NCBI GenBank assembly: GCA_023245935.1
Contig: JAHFJM010000005.1
Coordinates: 1-64,000 of the forward strand
Origin: Candidatus Peribacteria bacterium
GTDB lineage: Bacteria; Patescibacteriota; Gracilibacteria; Peribacterales; Peribacteraceae
Reading direction: 5' to 3'
Length of the DNA: 64,000 nucleotides
In this document: piece by piece, positions 33,490 to 42,057 of the stretch
Numbering within the stretch: the first letter of the stretch is position 1
Layout: each line of letters begins with the position of its first letter
Made by a program: the position numbers and the translations under genes
The notes under the pieces: generated by a model
Told to the model about the DNA's origin: nothing
Database searches by the model: none
Seen by the model: only the letters and a program-made list of their open reading frames with translations

Positions 33490-35535
33490 ATGCACCTCTC
33501 CGATCTTCTCACTCCCGCGCGGCTCAAGACGACGCAGGCGTTCGTTGATGCACTGGAGGCAATGAACATCAAGACCGTGCAGGATCTGGTGCTCAATTTT
33601 CCAAGAGCGTACGAAGACTTAAGTCAGGTAACATCCATTCTCGAGGCACCTCTCAACGAGAAAGTCACGCTTCGGGGGACGATTCGGAGGTTGAAGCTCG
33701 TGCGGACGAGGATGAGGAAACAGCTTGTGCAGGCTCAGTTCAGCGACGAAGCGGGAGAGACGGCAGACGTCATTTGGTTCAATCAGCCGCACATTATGCG
33801 AATGCTGACGGAAGGGCAGATGGTGACGCTGACCGGCAAAATTGTCGAAAACGGGTACAAGTTGCAGCTCCAGAGTCCGACGTTTGAGGACGGCAATCGG
33901 CAGATGGCGCTGCATGCGGGGAGGATCGTTGCGGTCTATCCGCAATCCGAACAGATCACGACGCGGTGGCTCAGAGAAAAAATGGCACTCGTGAAGGATT
34001 GCATTGCCGAGCTGCAAGAGACGCTTCCGAAGGAGATTGTTGAATCTGAAAAGTTACTTTCGAGAAGCGAGACAATTCTAGAACTTCACTTTCCGACAAC
34101 TCCCGAGAAGCTTGAGCAGGCGAGAGCGAGAATGGCATTCGAGGAAATGTACGCAATTCAGATCGAAGCGCTTGAACGAAAGAAGCAGTGGCAAGGGGAG
34201 AAGCAGGAACGATTGAAAGTTCCGATGGATGTGGAGCTCGTGAAGGCGTTCTTCGCGTCTCTCAATTTCACACCGACACCGGGACAGAAAATCGCGATCT
34301 ACGAGATTCTTAAAGACATGGAGCAGGACAGACCCATGTCGCGGCTCCTCGAAGGTGATGTCGGCTCCGGTAAAACGCTCGTCGCGGTTGCCGTCATCGA
34401 AAACGTGCTGAGTCAGCGCGGTCAGTGTGCGATCATGGTGCCGACGGAAGTGCTTGCAAGGCAGCACCTGGCGACGATCACACGTTTGCTGTTGAATTTT
34501 CACACCTATATCCAGAGCGGTGCTTTTGCTGCAGCCGGTATCAACGCTGAACATCTGAAGGCGATGCGTCCTCCGAGCGTTGCCCTCCTTACGGGTTCCG
34601 TGCCGCAATCGGAAGCAGAGGACATTCGCAGGAGACTGGCATCGGGGCTCATTGACGTTGTGATCGGCACGCACGCACTCATCGAAGATACGGTGCAGTT
34701 TCAGGATCTCCGTCTTGCGATCGTCGACGAGCAGCATCGCTTCGGTGTTGCGCAGCGACAGAAGCTGAAAGACAAAGGCAATCCTCACTTCCTCGCGATG
34801 ACGGCGACGCCGATCCCAAGGACGCTCGCACTTACGGCGTACGGCGATCACGATCTTTCGGTACTGCTCGAAAAACCCGGGCAAAGAAAAAAGATCATTA
34901 CAAAAGTCGTTCCTCCAAGCGAGCGGAAGACGATTGATCTCTGGATCGATCACCAGATCGGGGAAGGAAGACAGGTCTACGTCATCTGTCCGCTGATAAC
35001 GGAGTCCAAAGCGGATGAGATGGCGGAAATCAAGAATGTTGAGACCGAAGAACTGAGATTGAAGAAAGAATTTCCGAAACGCCGAATTACGAAGCTGCAT
35101 GGGAAGATGTCCTCCGAAGAGAAGAACGCCGTGATGGCGGACTTCAAAGATCGGAAATTCGACATTCTTGTGTCGACATCCGTCATCGAAGTCGGGATCG
35201 ATGTTCCGAATTCTACGATTATCGTCATCGAAGGTGCGGAGCGTTTCGGTCTCTCGCAGCTTCACCAATTCCGTGGACGCGTCGGCAGGAGCGATATCCA
35301 GAGCTACTGCTACTTGCTCACGACGTCAGTCTCGCAGGCAAACTCAGAGCGGCTGAAGGCAATGGAACAGCACGACTCGGGGTTTCTCCTTGCGGAGATC
35401 GACCTCAAAATCCGCGGTCCGGGTGAACTCTTCGGGCTTCGTCAGAGCGGAATTCCGGAGATGAAGTTCGGGGGGCTTCTCAACGTAGATCTTGTGGTGC
35501 GAGCGAGGAAGGCGGCGCAAAAAATGCTATCATGA
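33490..35535 (+). CDS. recG: ATP-dependent DNA helicase RecG
   Basis: RecG remodels stalled forks and Holliday junctions. An N-terminal OB/wedge domain (residues about 1-240) precedes helicase motifs: I (LLEGDVGSGKTLVA), Ia (MVPTEVLARQH), II as DEQH, III (MTATPIPRTLALT), IV-VI (STSVIEVGIDVPNST, QFRGRVGRSD). The RecG C-terminal region (FLLAEIDLKIRGPGELFGLRQSG) is intact. A roughly 15-residue insertion (QSGAFAAAGINAEHL) lies between motifs Ia and Ib. It has 681 residues. Confidence 0.96.
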   Translation: MHLSDLLTPARLKTTQAFVDALEAMNIKTVQDLVLNFPRAYEDLSQVTSILEAPLNEKVTLRGTIRRLKLVRTRMRKQLVQAQFSDEAGETADVIWFNQPHIMRMLTEGQMVTLTGKIVENGYKLQLQSPTFEDGNRQMALHAGRIVAVYPQSEQITTRWLREKMALVKDCIAELQETLPKEIVESEKLLSRSETILELHFPTTPEKLEQARARMAFEEMYAIQIEALERKKQWQGEKQERLKVPMDVELVKAFFASLNFTPTPGQKIAIYEILKDMEQDRPMSRLLEGDVGSGKTLVAVAVIENVLSQRGQCAIMVPTEVLARQHLATITRLLLNFHTYIQSGAFAAAGINAEHLKAMRPPSVALLTGSVPQSEAEDIRRRLASGLIDVVIGTHALIEDTVQFQDLRLAIVDEQHRFGVAQRQKLKDKGNPHFLAMTATPIPRTLALTAYGDHDLSVLLEKPGQRKKIITKVVPPSERKTIDLWIDHQIGEGRQVYVICPLITESKADEMAEIKNVETEELRLKKEFPKRRITKLHGKMSSEEKNAVMADFKDRKFDILVSTSVIEVGIDVPNSTIIVIEGAERFGLSQLHQFRGRVGRSDIQSYCYLLTTSVSQANSERLKAMEQHDSGFLLAEIDLKIRGPGELFGLRQSGIPEMKFGGLLNVDLVVRARKAAQKMLS

Positions 35536-35539
35536 ATCT

Positions 35540-35902
35540 ATGCCCATCGAACTCTCTACTACACAGCTCGACTTGGCCTCTTCGCTCTCGCAGCACGCGA
35601 AAGATGCGTGCGAGCTTGTGGGGCTTGAATGTAAGAAATGTGAGCCGAAGAATTTCTATCTGACGGTGCACCGGTACTACGGTCGCGTGCAGGGGATGTC
35701 CGCGGAGATCGATCGCTGCATCGACTGGTGCATGAGCAAGGGAAAGCTGGTCTTCACCGCACAGCGTTTCGGCAACTGGTGCCAGAACAAGGTGAAGTGG
35801 GACAGAGAGGAGGAAATTAAGCGGCAGGAGATGCAGAAGCTGAAGACGGGGACGCAGTACCAACAAGAAGACTACGCGCGGAGAACCATACAGAGACGGT
35901 AA
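35540..35902 (+). CDS. Hypothetical protein, possible replication/DNA-binding accessory (120 aa)
   Basis: No firm family is recognised. The segment AEIDRCIDWCMSKGKLVFTAQRFGNWCQNKVKW has the spacing of a short helical module found at the end of phage replisome-organiser proteins (small-residue turn, then an x-x-W-x-x-W-like helix). A CKKC pair sits upstream. TATCAT at 35528-35533, six bases before the ATG, overlaps the recG stop, so it has its own start signal. Its last 86 bases overlap the convergent GT-C-like gene. Confidence 0.6.
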   Translation: MPIELSTTQLDLASSLSQHAKDACELVGLECKKCEPKNFYLTVHRYYGRVQGMSAEIDRCIDWCMSKGKLVFTAQRFGNWCQNKVKWDREEEIKRQEMQKLKTGTQYQQEDYARRTIQRR

Positions 35903-37241
35903 GCATCAGCATAGCCGCAGGGATCATCATCTGCCGATAGAACGATTCTGCGTTGAGGAGGAATTGCACATTCGGCGTGAAGAGGTAGATGAAGATGACT
36001 TCGAGGAAGATGAGCATGCCCCATGCCAGAGGCACGGCATCGGTACGATCTTGTTTCTTCGATCGACAGAGCTCGATGATCATCCAAGGAACGGCAATCA
36101 GAAGCACGTACCACGCAATCCCAAACGATCCGCGATCAAAGAGACCCGAGAGCATTTCCCGCACACCTTCCGAGTGGAAACTGATGATGGTGTCCGCACT
36201 GTGCGGAGTGAGAAGCAATCCCTTCGCGATCGCAAAGATTTGCCAAGGAATGGAGAGAGCAAGAGCGATCAGCCCCGCATGCAGAGCGTCTTTCCTCTGC
36301 GTTCGATCAGCAACTGTAATTGCGGCAATTGCAAGAAGCCATGGGATCAAACCGAAGAATAATCCTTCTGATTTCGTCCACACACTCGAAGCAACGAGAA
36401 TGCCTGAAAGTATCAGCCAGCCTTTGTCTTTCCGTCGAATCCACATCATCAGACATGCGAGCGACAGCAGAAGTTCCTGCAACAGAACAATATCCGCGTA
36501 GCTTTGTCCGAGATGGAGCGAGAGGAGGGGAATGCCGAGGATCATCGTCAGTGTCAGGAGTGCCTTCAACCTTCCGACAAGCATTCGCAGGATTAGGAAG
36601 AGTGCTGTGAAGCATGAGAGCGATAGCAGCCACAGGATCGAATTCGCCGCCGTGTCGTTCCATCCGGCTCCGCCTTGCGAGGCTACGCCGCGATAGAATC
36701 CGGCTTTGCCCTGATTTGTCGTGATCTGCAGCGCATGGAAGAGGAACGGGTACTGTGGTTTCGCCATGCCGCGATCTTCGTTCGTATCGAATGCAATCTT
36801 CTGATCGAAGAATGAAATTTCGCTGCGCATCGTCCAGTTTGTCGCACTGTCGTACTGGAATGTCGGGAGCAGCACCGCATGCCCGAAACTGTAAATCGCA
36901 GTACTCGCAATCAGTGCCATGCAGAGCCACTCCAAAACATTCTTTCTGTCGCCGGTCTCAGGATCTCTGTGAGTATTGATCGACGCTTTAGCGGTTCTTC
37001 GGTTTTTCGAGATGAGGATCGCTGCGATGACAACGTGAGGCAGAAGCACGCTCAGGGTGATAAGCGGTACATGGGCAACGGTCCAGACAAAAACGACAAG
37101 CACATTCACGAGTGCGGCAATCGGAAGACCGAGAGACAAAAGCAGCCATCGGCTTCGGACGTTCAGGATGAGACGCGCAGTGAGCGCTCCTTCGAGGATG
37201 AGGATTAGCGTGATGCCGATGAAGAGAAGACCGGAGATCAT
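35817..37241 (-). CDS. Polytopic membrane protein, GT-C glycosyltransferase-like (474 aa)
   Basis: About ten to twelve membrane helices are predicted. The first large extracytoplasmic loop contains FQYDSATNWTMRSEISFFD, an acidic motif in the place where GT-C enzymes (ArnT/PMT type) carry their catalytic Asp. That is the basis for a tentative polyprenyl-phosphate-sugar transferase call. The gene overlaps the preceding 37238 gene by four bases (ATGA), forming a two-gene unit for envelope glycan work. A Ser/Ala-rich tail overlaps the opposite-strand gene. Confidence 0.62.
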   Translation of the reverse strand: MISGLLFIGITLILILEGALTARLILNVRSRWLLLSLGLPIAALVNVLVVFVWTVAHVPLITLSVLLPHVVIAAILISKNRRTAKASINTHRDPETGDRKNVLEWLCMALIASTAIYSFGHAVLLPTFQYDSATNWTMRSEISFFDQKIAFDTNEDRGMAKPQYPFLFHALQITTNQGKAGFYRGVASQGGAGWNDTAANSILWLLSLSCFTALFLILRMLVGRLKALLTLTMILGIPLLSLHLGQSYADIVLLQELLLSLACLMMWIRRKDKGWLILSGILVASSVWTKSEGLFFGLIPWLLAIAAITVADRTQRKDALHAGLIALALSIPWQIFAIAKGLLLTPHSADTIISFHSEGVREMLSGLFDRGSFGIAWYVLLIAVPWMIIELCRSKKQDRTDAVPLAWGMLIFLEVIFIYLFTPNVQFLLNAESFYRQMMIPAAMLMLTVSVWFSARSLLVGTASPSSASASPAA

Positions 37242-38314
37242 GATCTTGCTTGCGATGGAAGGAGTTGGAATAAAATCTCCCCGTCGGGGAACGTGCTCAG
37301 CTTCTTCGCTTCACGGTCGATGTCTCCGCACTTCAGTCTCACTGTCGATGCTTCTTTCGTGACGCTCGTCTCGAATCCCCATTTGAATTTGTCCATCACA
37401 ACGGCGTAGTCGGCGGTTGGTGCAATGTTCGCATCCGATGACACGCGTGCAGGATACGTGAAGTACCGGAGCAGTTTTTCCTTGAAATTCGTCCCGTCGC
37501 GGCAGACGTAGACCGTGGTTTTGTCCCCTGGCTTTGCCAGTGTCCGGAGTACGTCGGCAACCGCATGGATCGATCCGGCTTCGTCGTAGATGCCTCGTGC
37601 GTACTCCTGTGTATGCTGCAGTGAGAAACGCAGAAGATCGACTGCGAATCGTGCTTGATACAGAAGACTCGGAATCACCAGCGTGAGAATCACTGTAGTT
37701 CGGTAGTTTTTTTTGCCGGCAACGATGAAGCAGACGAGTGCGACAACCAGTGTCAGAATTCCCAGAATGATCGTGAATGACGTTCCAAGAACTCTGTACC
37801 CGCGCAGTGCGTGATAACTGCTCGGTGTGTAGACTTCCTCCGTGAAGAGGTGCCTGAGTGCGACGATTGCCGTACTGCCCGCGCCGTCATTCGTGAATGA
37901 AATATCGGTGAATGCCGCACCGGTATTTTTGTCTTTTCCGAGCAGTGTCAGAAGCCACTTTTGATTCTTCGTCGACCATCCCGGCGAGATCGTCAGATCG
38001 ATCGCAACCGTTCCCTCGTCCGTCGTCGGGAGTGTGAACCGAACATAGTCTGTTGGCGTGTAGTTGCCGTTTTGCTCCAATGGCACCATGTAAACCTCCA
38101 GCGGTTCGCTGCTTTGGTACGTGATCAGGACCACCTTTCCTTGCCCCTCAATCGTCGTCGATGCATGACTCGGGTTCTCGATGAGCGCCTGTTCCACCGA
38201 GTGAGCCGAGTCGATGAGCGAAGGCGTGATGCGAAGTGTCTGCGCGTGTGCGAAGGTCGGCACAGCAAGAAGGATTCCTGAGAGAAGCGTGCCGAGGGTG
38301 TGGCGATTGTTCAT
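37238..38314 (-). CDS. Exported/membrane protein partner of the GT-C-like gene (358 aa)
   Basis: A clear signal peptide ends in VPTFAHA-Q (about residue 24). An extracytoplasmic beta-rich domain (25-170), two membrane helices (about 175-197 and 205-222) and a further soluble domain with two cysteines follow. No family is recognised. Its last four bases are the start of the GT-C-like gene, so the products are probably made together and may interact at the outer face of the membrane. Confidence 0.7.
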   Translation of the reverse strand: MNNRHTLGTLLSGILLAVPTFAHAQTLRITPSLIDSAHSVEQALIENPSHASTTIEGQGKVVLITYQSSEPLEVYMVPLEQNGNYTPTDYVRFTLPTTDEGTVAIDLTISPGWSTKNQKWLLTLLGKDKNTGAAFTDISFTNDGAGSTAIVALRHLFTEEVYTPSSYHALRGYRVLGTSFTIILGILTLVVALVCFIVAGKKNYRTTVILTLVIPSLLYQARFAVDLLRFSLQHTQEYARGIYDEAGSIHAVADVLRTLAKPGDKTTVYVCRDGTNFKEKLLRYFTYPARVSSDANIAPTADYAVVMDKFKWGFETSVTKEASTVRLKCGDIDREAKKLSTFPDGEILFQLLPSQARS

Positions 38315-38438
38315 TGATTCGAATCAGACTTGTACGAGTTGAAGACTACGTCCAATCCGTTCTTACTTCCAGTTCACCGACAACGCTATTTCGATGCGTC
38401 TGTTGCCGATATTTATCAAATATGGTATTGTAATTCAA

Positions 38439-38975
38439 ATGAACGAATTCTCTGAATTTCCTCCGATCGAAGCCGTACGACGCAGAGTCGTCGAGGAAGG
38501 AGAGACGATCAGTGATGCAGCAAAACAACTTCTGCCGGATCTTGCGGTGAAAAATACCAGAGCGGCTCAGGCTGTTATTTCCCAGATTCTTCGATCGATT
38601 CTCACCGATGCCGAGTATCGAGAAATAGCAGACAGGAACCGGACGCTTGGAGGCAGGAAAGGCGGATACAAATTTCATCCGGAGGGTTTCGTCACTCCGA
38701 GTCGAAGGATCAGTCGAAAATTGACGAGATGGAGAGAGCCTTGGTCGGATCAGGAAACCGAAGTGCTTCGCAAAATTCTGGCGGATACCACCGGTCGTTA
38801 TCGGTATTCTTCCGGATTACACGCGGGGTCGCTCAGTTACTCACTCATTGCACAGGTTCTGAATACAGGATTTGCAGGTCAGCGTGCTAGTAGAACTCCT
38901 AATTCCGTTTTCCGCTTTGCGAAGAGATTGTCCGAAGATTCCGATACAATGGAGGAGAATTCTTCAGCCGCATAA
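38439..38975 (+). CDS. SANT/Myb-like helix-turn-helix protein (178 aa)
   Basis: The C-terminal half, WREPWSDQETEVLRKIL ... SYSLIAQVLN ... SRTPNSVFRFAKRL, has the tryptophan/acidic first helix and RTxxxVxxR recognition-helix pattern of SANT/Myb-like DNA-binding domains, with a loop insertion. The N-terminal half (AVRRRVVEEGETISDAAKQLLPDL) is a second helical, HTH-like segment with GGRKGGYKFHPEGF after it. TATTGT lies seven bases before the ATG at 38439. It precedes queF by 17 bases; whether it regulates the queuosine genes is speculation. Confidence 0.6.
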   Translation: MNEFSEFPPIEAVRRRVVEEGETISDAAKQLLPDLAVKNTRAAQAVISQILRSILTDAEYREIADRNRTLGGRKGGYKFHPEGFVTPSRRISRKLTRWREPWSDQETEVLRKILADTTGRYRYSSGLHAGSLSYSLIAQVLNTGFAGQRASRTPNSVFRFAKRLSEDSDTMEENSSAA

Positions 38976-38992
38976 ATCATTCTTTCGTTTCT

Positions 38993-39382
38993 ATGCCAAC
39001 CACCAAACAAGATCTCTCGTCGCTGACGAAACTCGGCAGATACTCCAAGCCTTCACGAACGCTCGAAGTCTTCCCGAGCCACGGAGTGAAGAGTATGGAA
39101 GTGACGCTGCACTGCAACGAATTCACATGCGTCTGCCCTCTCACGGGTCAGCCGGACTTTGCGACGATCGATATCACGTATGTCCCGAACAAGTTCATCG
39201 TCGAATCGAAATCGATGAAGTTGTATCTCGAGACGTATCGGAACGTCGGAATCTTTCACGAGCATCTTGCGGTCGACATTGGCAAAGACTTTCTGAAATT
39301 CGTGAAGCCGAAATCGGTATCAGTCACTGTTCGCTTCAACGTGCGCGGAGGAATTGCGATTGATGCGGTGTGGAGGAGTTAG
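38993..39382 (+). CDS. queF: NADPH-dependent 7-cyano-7-deazaguanine reductase QueF (type I)
   Basis: QueF reduces preQ0 to preQ1. The 129-residue protein has the catalytic Cys in EFTCVCPLTGQPDFATI, the Asp a few residues on, and the substrate/NADPH motif ESKSMKLYLETYRNVGIFHE. Length fits the single-domain type I enzyme (YkvM-like). It groups with queE and queC downstream, on the other side of a tRNA-Pro gene. Confidence 0.95.
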   Translation: MPTTKQDLSSLTKLGRYSKPSRTLEVFPSHGVKSMEVTLHCNEFTCVCPLTGQPDFATIDITYVPNKFIVESKSMKLYLETYRNVGIFHEHLAVDIGKDFLKFVKPKSVSVTVRFNVRGGIAIDAVWRS

Positions 39383-39386
39383 CGAC

Positions 39387-39425
39387 CCCCATCCTCAGTC
39401 CTTCCCCCGGAGGGGGAAGGAAGCT
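39387..39425. repeat. Short palindromic element variant (copy D)
   Basis: The perfect 9-bp stem CCTTCCCCC (39400-39408) / GGGGGAAGG (39412-39420) has a 3-base loop, preceded by CCCCATCCTCAGT and followed by AAGCTACTCTGT. The layout (pyrimidine-rich left arm, AGCT after the right arm) resembles copies A and C but the sequence is more diverged. It lies between queF and tRNA-Pro and may terminate queF transcripts. Confidence 0.55.
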
Positions 39426-39440
39426 ACTCTGTCTTGCGTT

Positions 39441-39516
39441 CGGGACGTAGCTCAGTTGGTAGAGCGCCTGGTTTGGGACCAGGAGGCCGCGAGTTCGAGC
39501 CCCGCCGTCCCGACCA
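39441..39516 (+). tRNA. tRNA-Pro (anticodon TGG)
   Basis: The acceptor CGGGACG/CGTCCCG, D arm GCTC...GAGC and anticodon stem CCTGG/CCAGG with loop TTTGGGA give anticodon TGG. The T arm GCGAG-TTCGAGC-CCCGC has one A-C mismatch. CCA is encoded at 39514-39516. It sits inside the queuosine gene group. Confidence 0.93.
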
Positions 39517-39570
39517 TTTCACTCGATCCCGATGGATCTCGCTCATGGCAAGCCATTTGTATTTTTCCCT

Positions 39571-40248
39571 ATGGTCATCTCCGAAATTTTCCATTCTCTG
39601 CAGGGTGAAGGACCGACGGTCGGACGACCTGCGGTGTTCGTGCGGCTTGGGCTGTGTAACCTCTCGTGCAATTTCTGCGACACGCCGTACACGTGGAAGG
39701 AAGGACATGAGGATTACAGTGACGAAGCGAACGAGCGGATCATGGAAACGATATCGAAAATTCTCGATGAGTTTCCGCATACTCGTACGATCGTGTGGAC
39801 CGGAGGCGAACCGATGCTCCAGCAGCGGGATATCGTTGCTGCGATCGATTACCTGAATCAGCGGTTTGCGGATCGAAAGCTCGAGCACGAAGTCGAGACG
39901 AACGGAACGGTGAAGGCGCAGCCGGTGTTCGATGCGAGGATCGCCCGGTACAACTGTTCACCGAAGACGAAGATGTCCGGGACGGAACAGTACACGGTAC
40001 AGCTCAAGAATTTTGCGAAGACGACGTACAAGTATGTCGTGGGTAATGAGAGTGACTGCAGGGAAGCACTGAGCGAGATGAAGCGGCAGAAACTTCCGCG
40101 CGAGCGGTGTTTCTTCATGGTGCTTGGGACGACGGCGAAAGAAATGCAGGAACGTTCACCGGCGATTGCCGAAGTATGCAAGAAAGAGGGGATCGCTCTC
40201 TGCATACGCATGCAGTGTATGCTTTGGGGTGACAGGCGAGGTGTATAA
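39571..40248 (+). CDS. queE: 7-carboxy-7-deazaguanine synthase QueE
   Basis: QueE is a radical SAM enzyme converting carboxy-tetrahydropterin to carboxy-deazaguanine. The [4Fe-4S] motif is CNLSCNFCDTPYTW; the N-terminal EIFHSLQGEGPTVGRPAVFVRLGLCN and VWTGGEPMLQQ are typical. It has 225 residues from the ATG at 39571 (MVISEIF); an in-frame ATG 13 codons upstream adds nothing conserved. queC follows after eight bases. Confidence 0.95.
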   Translation: MVISEIFHSLQGEGPTVGRPAVFVRLGLCNLSCNFCDTPYTWKEGHEDYSDEANERIMETISKILDEFPHTRTIVWTGGEPMLQQRDIVAAIDYLNQRFADRKLEHEVETNGTVKAQPVFDARIARYNCSPKTKMSGTEQYTVQLKNFAKTTYKYVVGNESDCREALSEMKRQKLPRERCFFMVLGTTAKEMQERSPAIAEVCKKEGIALCIRMQCMLWGDRRGV

Positions 40249-40256
40249 AACCATCT

Positions 40257-40985
40257 ATGCGTTCCATTCAAGAAATTCTTTCCGGCTTCACGGATTCAAC
40301 GTTGCTTCCTCAAGAGGGAAGCGCCGGTGTGCAGATACTGTCGGGAGGAATGGATTCCGTCACGCTGATGCATTTTTTGGTGAAGCACAGGAAGTGCAGG
40401 ATGAAAGCGTTGTCTTTTGATTACGGACAGAAGCACAGAAAAGAATTGGACTACGCGAAGAAGCATTGCGATGAACTTGGAGTCGGGCATCACATCGTTA
40501 CGCTTCCGTTCATGAAAAATCTTTTCAAGAGTGCGCTTCTCTCCGGTGGTTCGGATATTCCCGAAGGGCACTACCAAGCGGAGAACATGAAACAGACGGT
40601 CGTCCCGAACAGGAACATGATCATGAGTGCGATAGCGGTCGGTTTCGGACAGAGCCAAGGGCTGCAGTTTCTGTCACTTGGAGTGCATGCCGGGGATCAT
40701 GCGATTTATCCCGATTGCCGAGCAGAATTCATCGAAGCATTTCGGTCCGCCGTCGAGCTCTCCGATTGGAATCCGTTCACGGTGTTCGCACCGTTCCAAC
40801 GCATGACGAAAGTCGAGATTCTTGAGATCGGGATGCAGCTGAAGCCAGTAGTGGATTACGCACATACATGGACATGTTACAAAGGAGGAGAGAAGGCATG
40901 CGGCAAGTGCGGTGCGTGCCAGGAGAGACTGGAAGCATTCGCTACACTCAAGATCAAAGATCCTCTTCATCACGAAGCCGTATGA
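40257..40985 (+). CDS. queC: 7-cyano-7-deazaguanine synthase QueC
   Basis: QueC converts carboxy-deazaguanine to preQ0 using ATP and ammonia. The PP-loop is ILSGGMDSVTLMHFL, YGQKHRKELDYAKKH follows, and zinc is bound by CYKGGEKACGKCGACQERLEAF. VPNRNMIMSAIAVGFGQ is also diagnostic. It has 242 residues. TATAAA lies seven bases before the ATG. The stop overlaps the next start as ATGA. Confidence 0.96.
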   Translation: MRSIQEILSGFTDSTLLPQEGSAGVQILSGGMDSVTLMHFLVKHRKCRMKALSFDYGQKHRKELDYAKKHCDELGVGHHIVTLPFMKNLFKSALLSGGSDIPEGHYQAENMKQTVVPNRNMIMSAIAVGFGQSQGLQFLSLGVHAGDHAIYPDCRAEFIEAFRSAVELSDWNPFTVFAPFQRMTKVEILEIGMQLKPVVDYAHTWTCYKGGEKACGKCGACQERLEAFATLKIKDPLHHEAV

Positions 40986-41275
40986 GTTCTAAAAAAGCTG
41001 CATCAGGAGCGGAAGCGGAGACACTCCAACAGATTCCGAACATCGGATCGGAGATTGAAAAAGATTTTCACACTCTCGGGATTCGTCAGCCGAAGGACTT
41101 GATGAACTGTGATCCGTACGAGCTCTATGAGCGATTGAATATTGTGACATCTATGCGACATGATCCCTGCGTGCTCGATGTCTTCATTGCAGCGACCCGG
41201 TTTATGGACGGCTCGCCGCCTGTGCCCTGGTGGGTCTACACGGAAGAAAGGAAACGGAGGATGCGAAAAAATTGA
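40982..41275 (+). CDS. Cdd1-family helix-hairpin-helix protein
   Basis: The 97-residue protein matches the Cdd1 (pathogenicity-locus) family: LQQIPNIGSEIEKDFHTLGIRQPKDLMNCDPYELYERL is a helix-hairpin-helix DNA-binding segment, and RHDPCVLDVFIAATRFMDGSPPVPWW is the family C-terminus. Function is not established; the HhH suggests nucleic-acid binding. It is translationally coupled to queC by ATGA overlap. Confidence 0.85.
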   Translation: MSSKKAASGAEAETLQQIPNIGSEIEKDFHTLGIRQPKDLMNCDPYELYERLNIVTSMRHDPCVLDVFIAATRFMDGSPPVPWWVYTEERKRRMRKN

Positions 41276-41305
41276 CAGCGAAGTCGCGATCAATAAAATC
41301 TCTCC

Positions 41306-41515
41306 ATGCCGGAGAGACACACGATTCCAATCACGGATGCGCTGCGAGAACGGTTTCCTGTATTGCCTTTCCGCAGGCAGGAGAGGGGTGATTCTGCTGA
41401 AGGAGAGCGTGCTCCTGTTCTTCGCATTGCGGAATCGACGGTGAGAAATTTCAATCTTATTTCTGGATATTCCTGTGTGATTGCCTCGCAAGGAGGGGTG
41501 TGTGTTGAGGAGTAG
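41306..41515 (+). CDS. Small hypothetical protein (69 aa)
   Basis: No family is recognised. It is polar, with an Arg/Glu-rich middle and two cysteines near the C-terminus (SCVIASQGGVC). The main support is TAAAAT at 41294-41299, exactly six bases before the ATG, the arrangement seen at many real genes here. The middle of the gene (around 41365-41390) includes TTCCGCAGGCAGGAGAGGGG, similar to part of the palindromic elements, so it may have arisen partly from one. Confidence 0.45.
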   Translation: MPERHTIPITDALRERFPVLPFRRQERGDSAEGERAPVLRIAESTVRNFNLISGYSCVIASQGGVCVEE

Positions 41516-41553
41516 GAGTTTGCAATAGAAATAATCCATTGTACGATAGTCGT

Positions 41554-41982
41554 ATGGTTGAAAAAGCAAAGCCAACCTTTGACGAAGTTCGGAATGATCG
41601 TTCCGCGAAGTTGACTATAGGGAATCGCATTGCACGTTATGTTGATGCCATTTCAAAGATCACGCGTGATCTTTTTCCCCGGCAGTTGGTTCTGAAGAAA
41701 ATGAAGTACACGATCGGAGATGATCTGCTTCGCGGCAGAGAAAATTTCACAGAGATTGAAGATGGAATCGATGTGCAGCAGAGATGCACGATTGACGAGC
41801 TGAGGATTGTTTTTCTTCGGCAGCAGATGCATACAGCGATGCTGAAGGAGTTAAAGAACCTTATTGGCAGTGATGCGGTTTCGGAGGTTCCTGAGACTGA
41901 TTTGAATTCGTTCTATATCGAAGTTGAAGAGTTATACGCAGCGCAGCTGGCTGCCAGCAGATTATTATCAAAAATATTCTAG
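41554..41982 (+). CDS. Hypothetical helical protein (142 aa)
   Basis: No family is recognised. The protein is almost entirely helical and soluble (AKLTIGNRIARYVDAISKITRDLF; YIEVEELYAAQLAASRLLSKIF). TACGAT at 41542-41547, six bases before the ATG, supports the start. It precedes the transglutaminase-like/TPR gene on the same strand. Confidence 0.65.
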   Translation: MVEKAKPTFDEVRNDRSAKLTIGNRIARYVDAISKITRDLFPRQLVLKKMKYTIGDDLLRGRENFTEIEDGIDVQQRCTIDELRIVFLRQQMHTAMLKELKNLIGSDAVSEVPETDLNSFYIEVEELYAAQLAASRLLSKIF

Positions 41983-42057
41983 GTGTAGCCAATTATCGGA
42001 TTCCTCAGAATCACTACATATTGCAAAAATACAATAAATCTGTATTCTGTCGAACTT

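Noticed and set aside
34078-35268. 396-codon frame opposite recG
   Set aside because: It is fully inside recG, whose helicase motifs are intact; the antisense product is Arg/His/Phe-rich and lacks domains.
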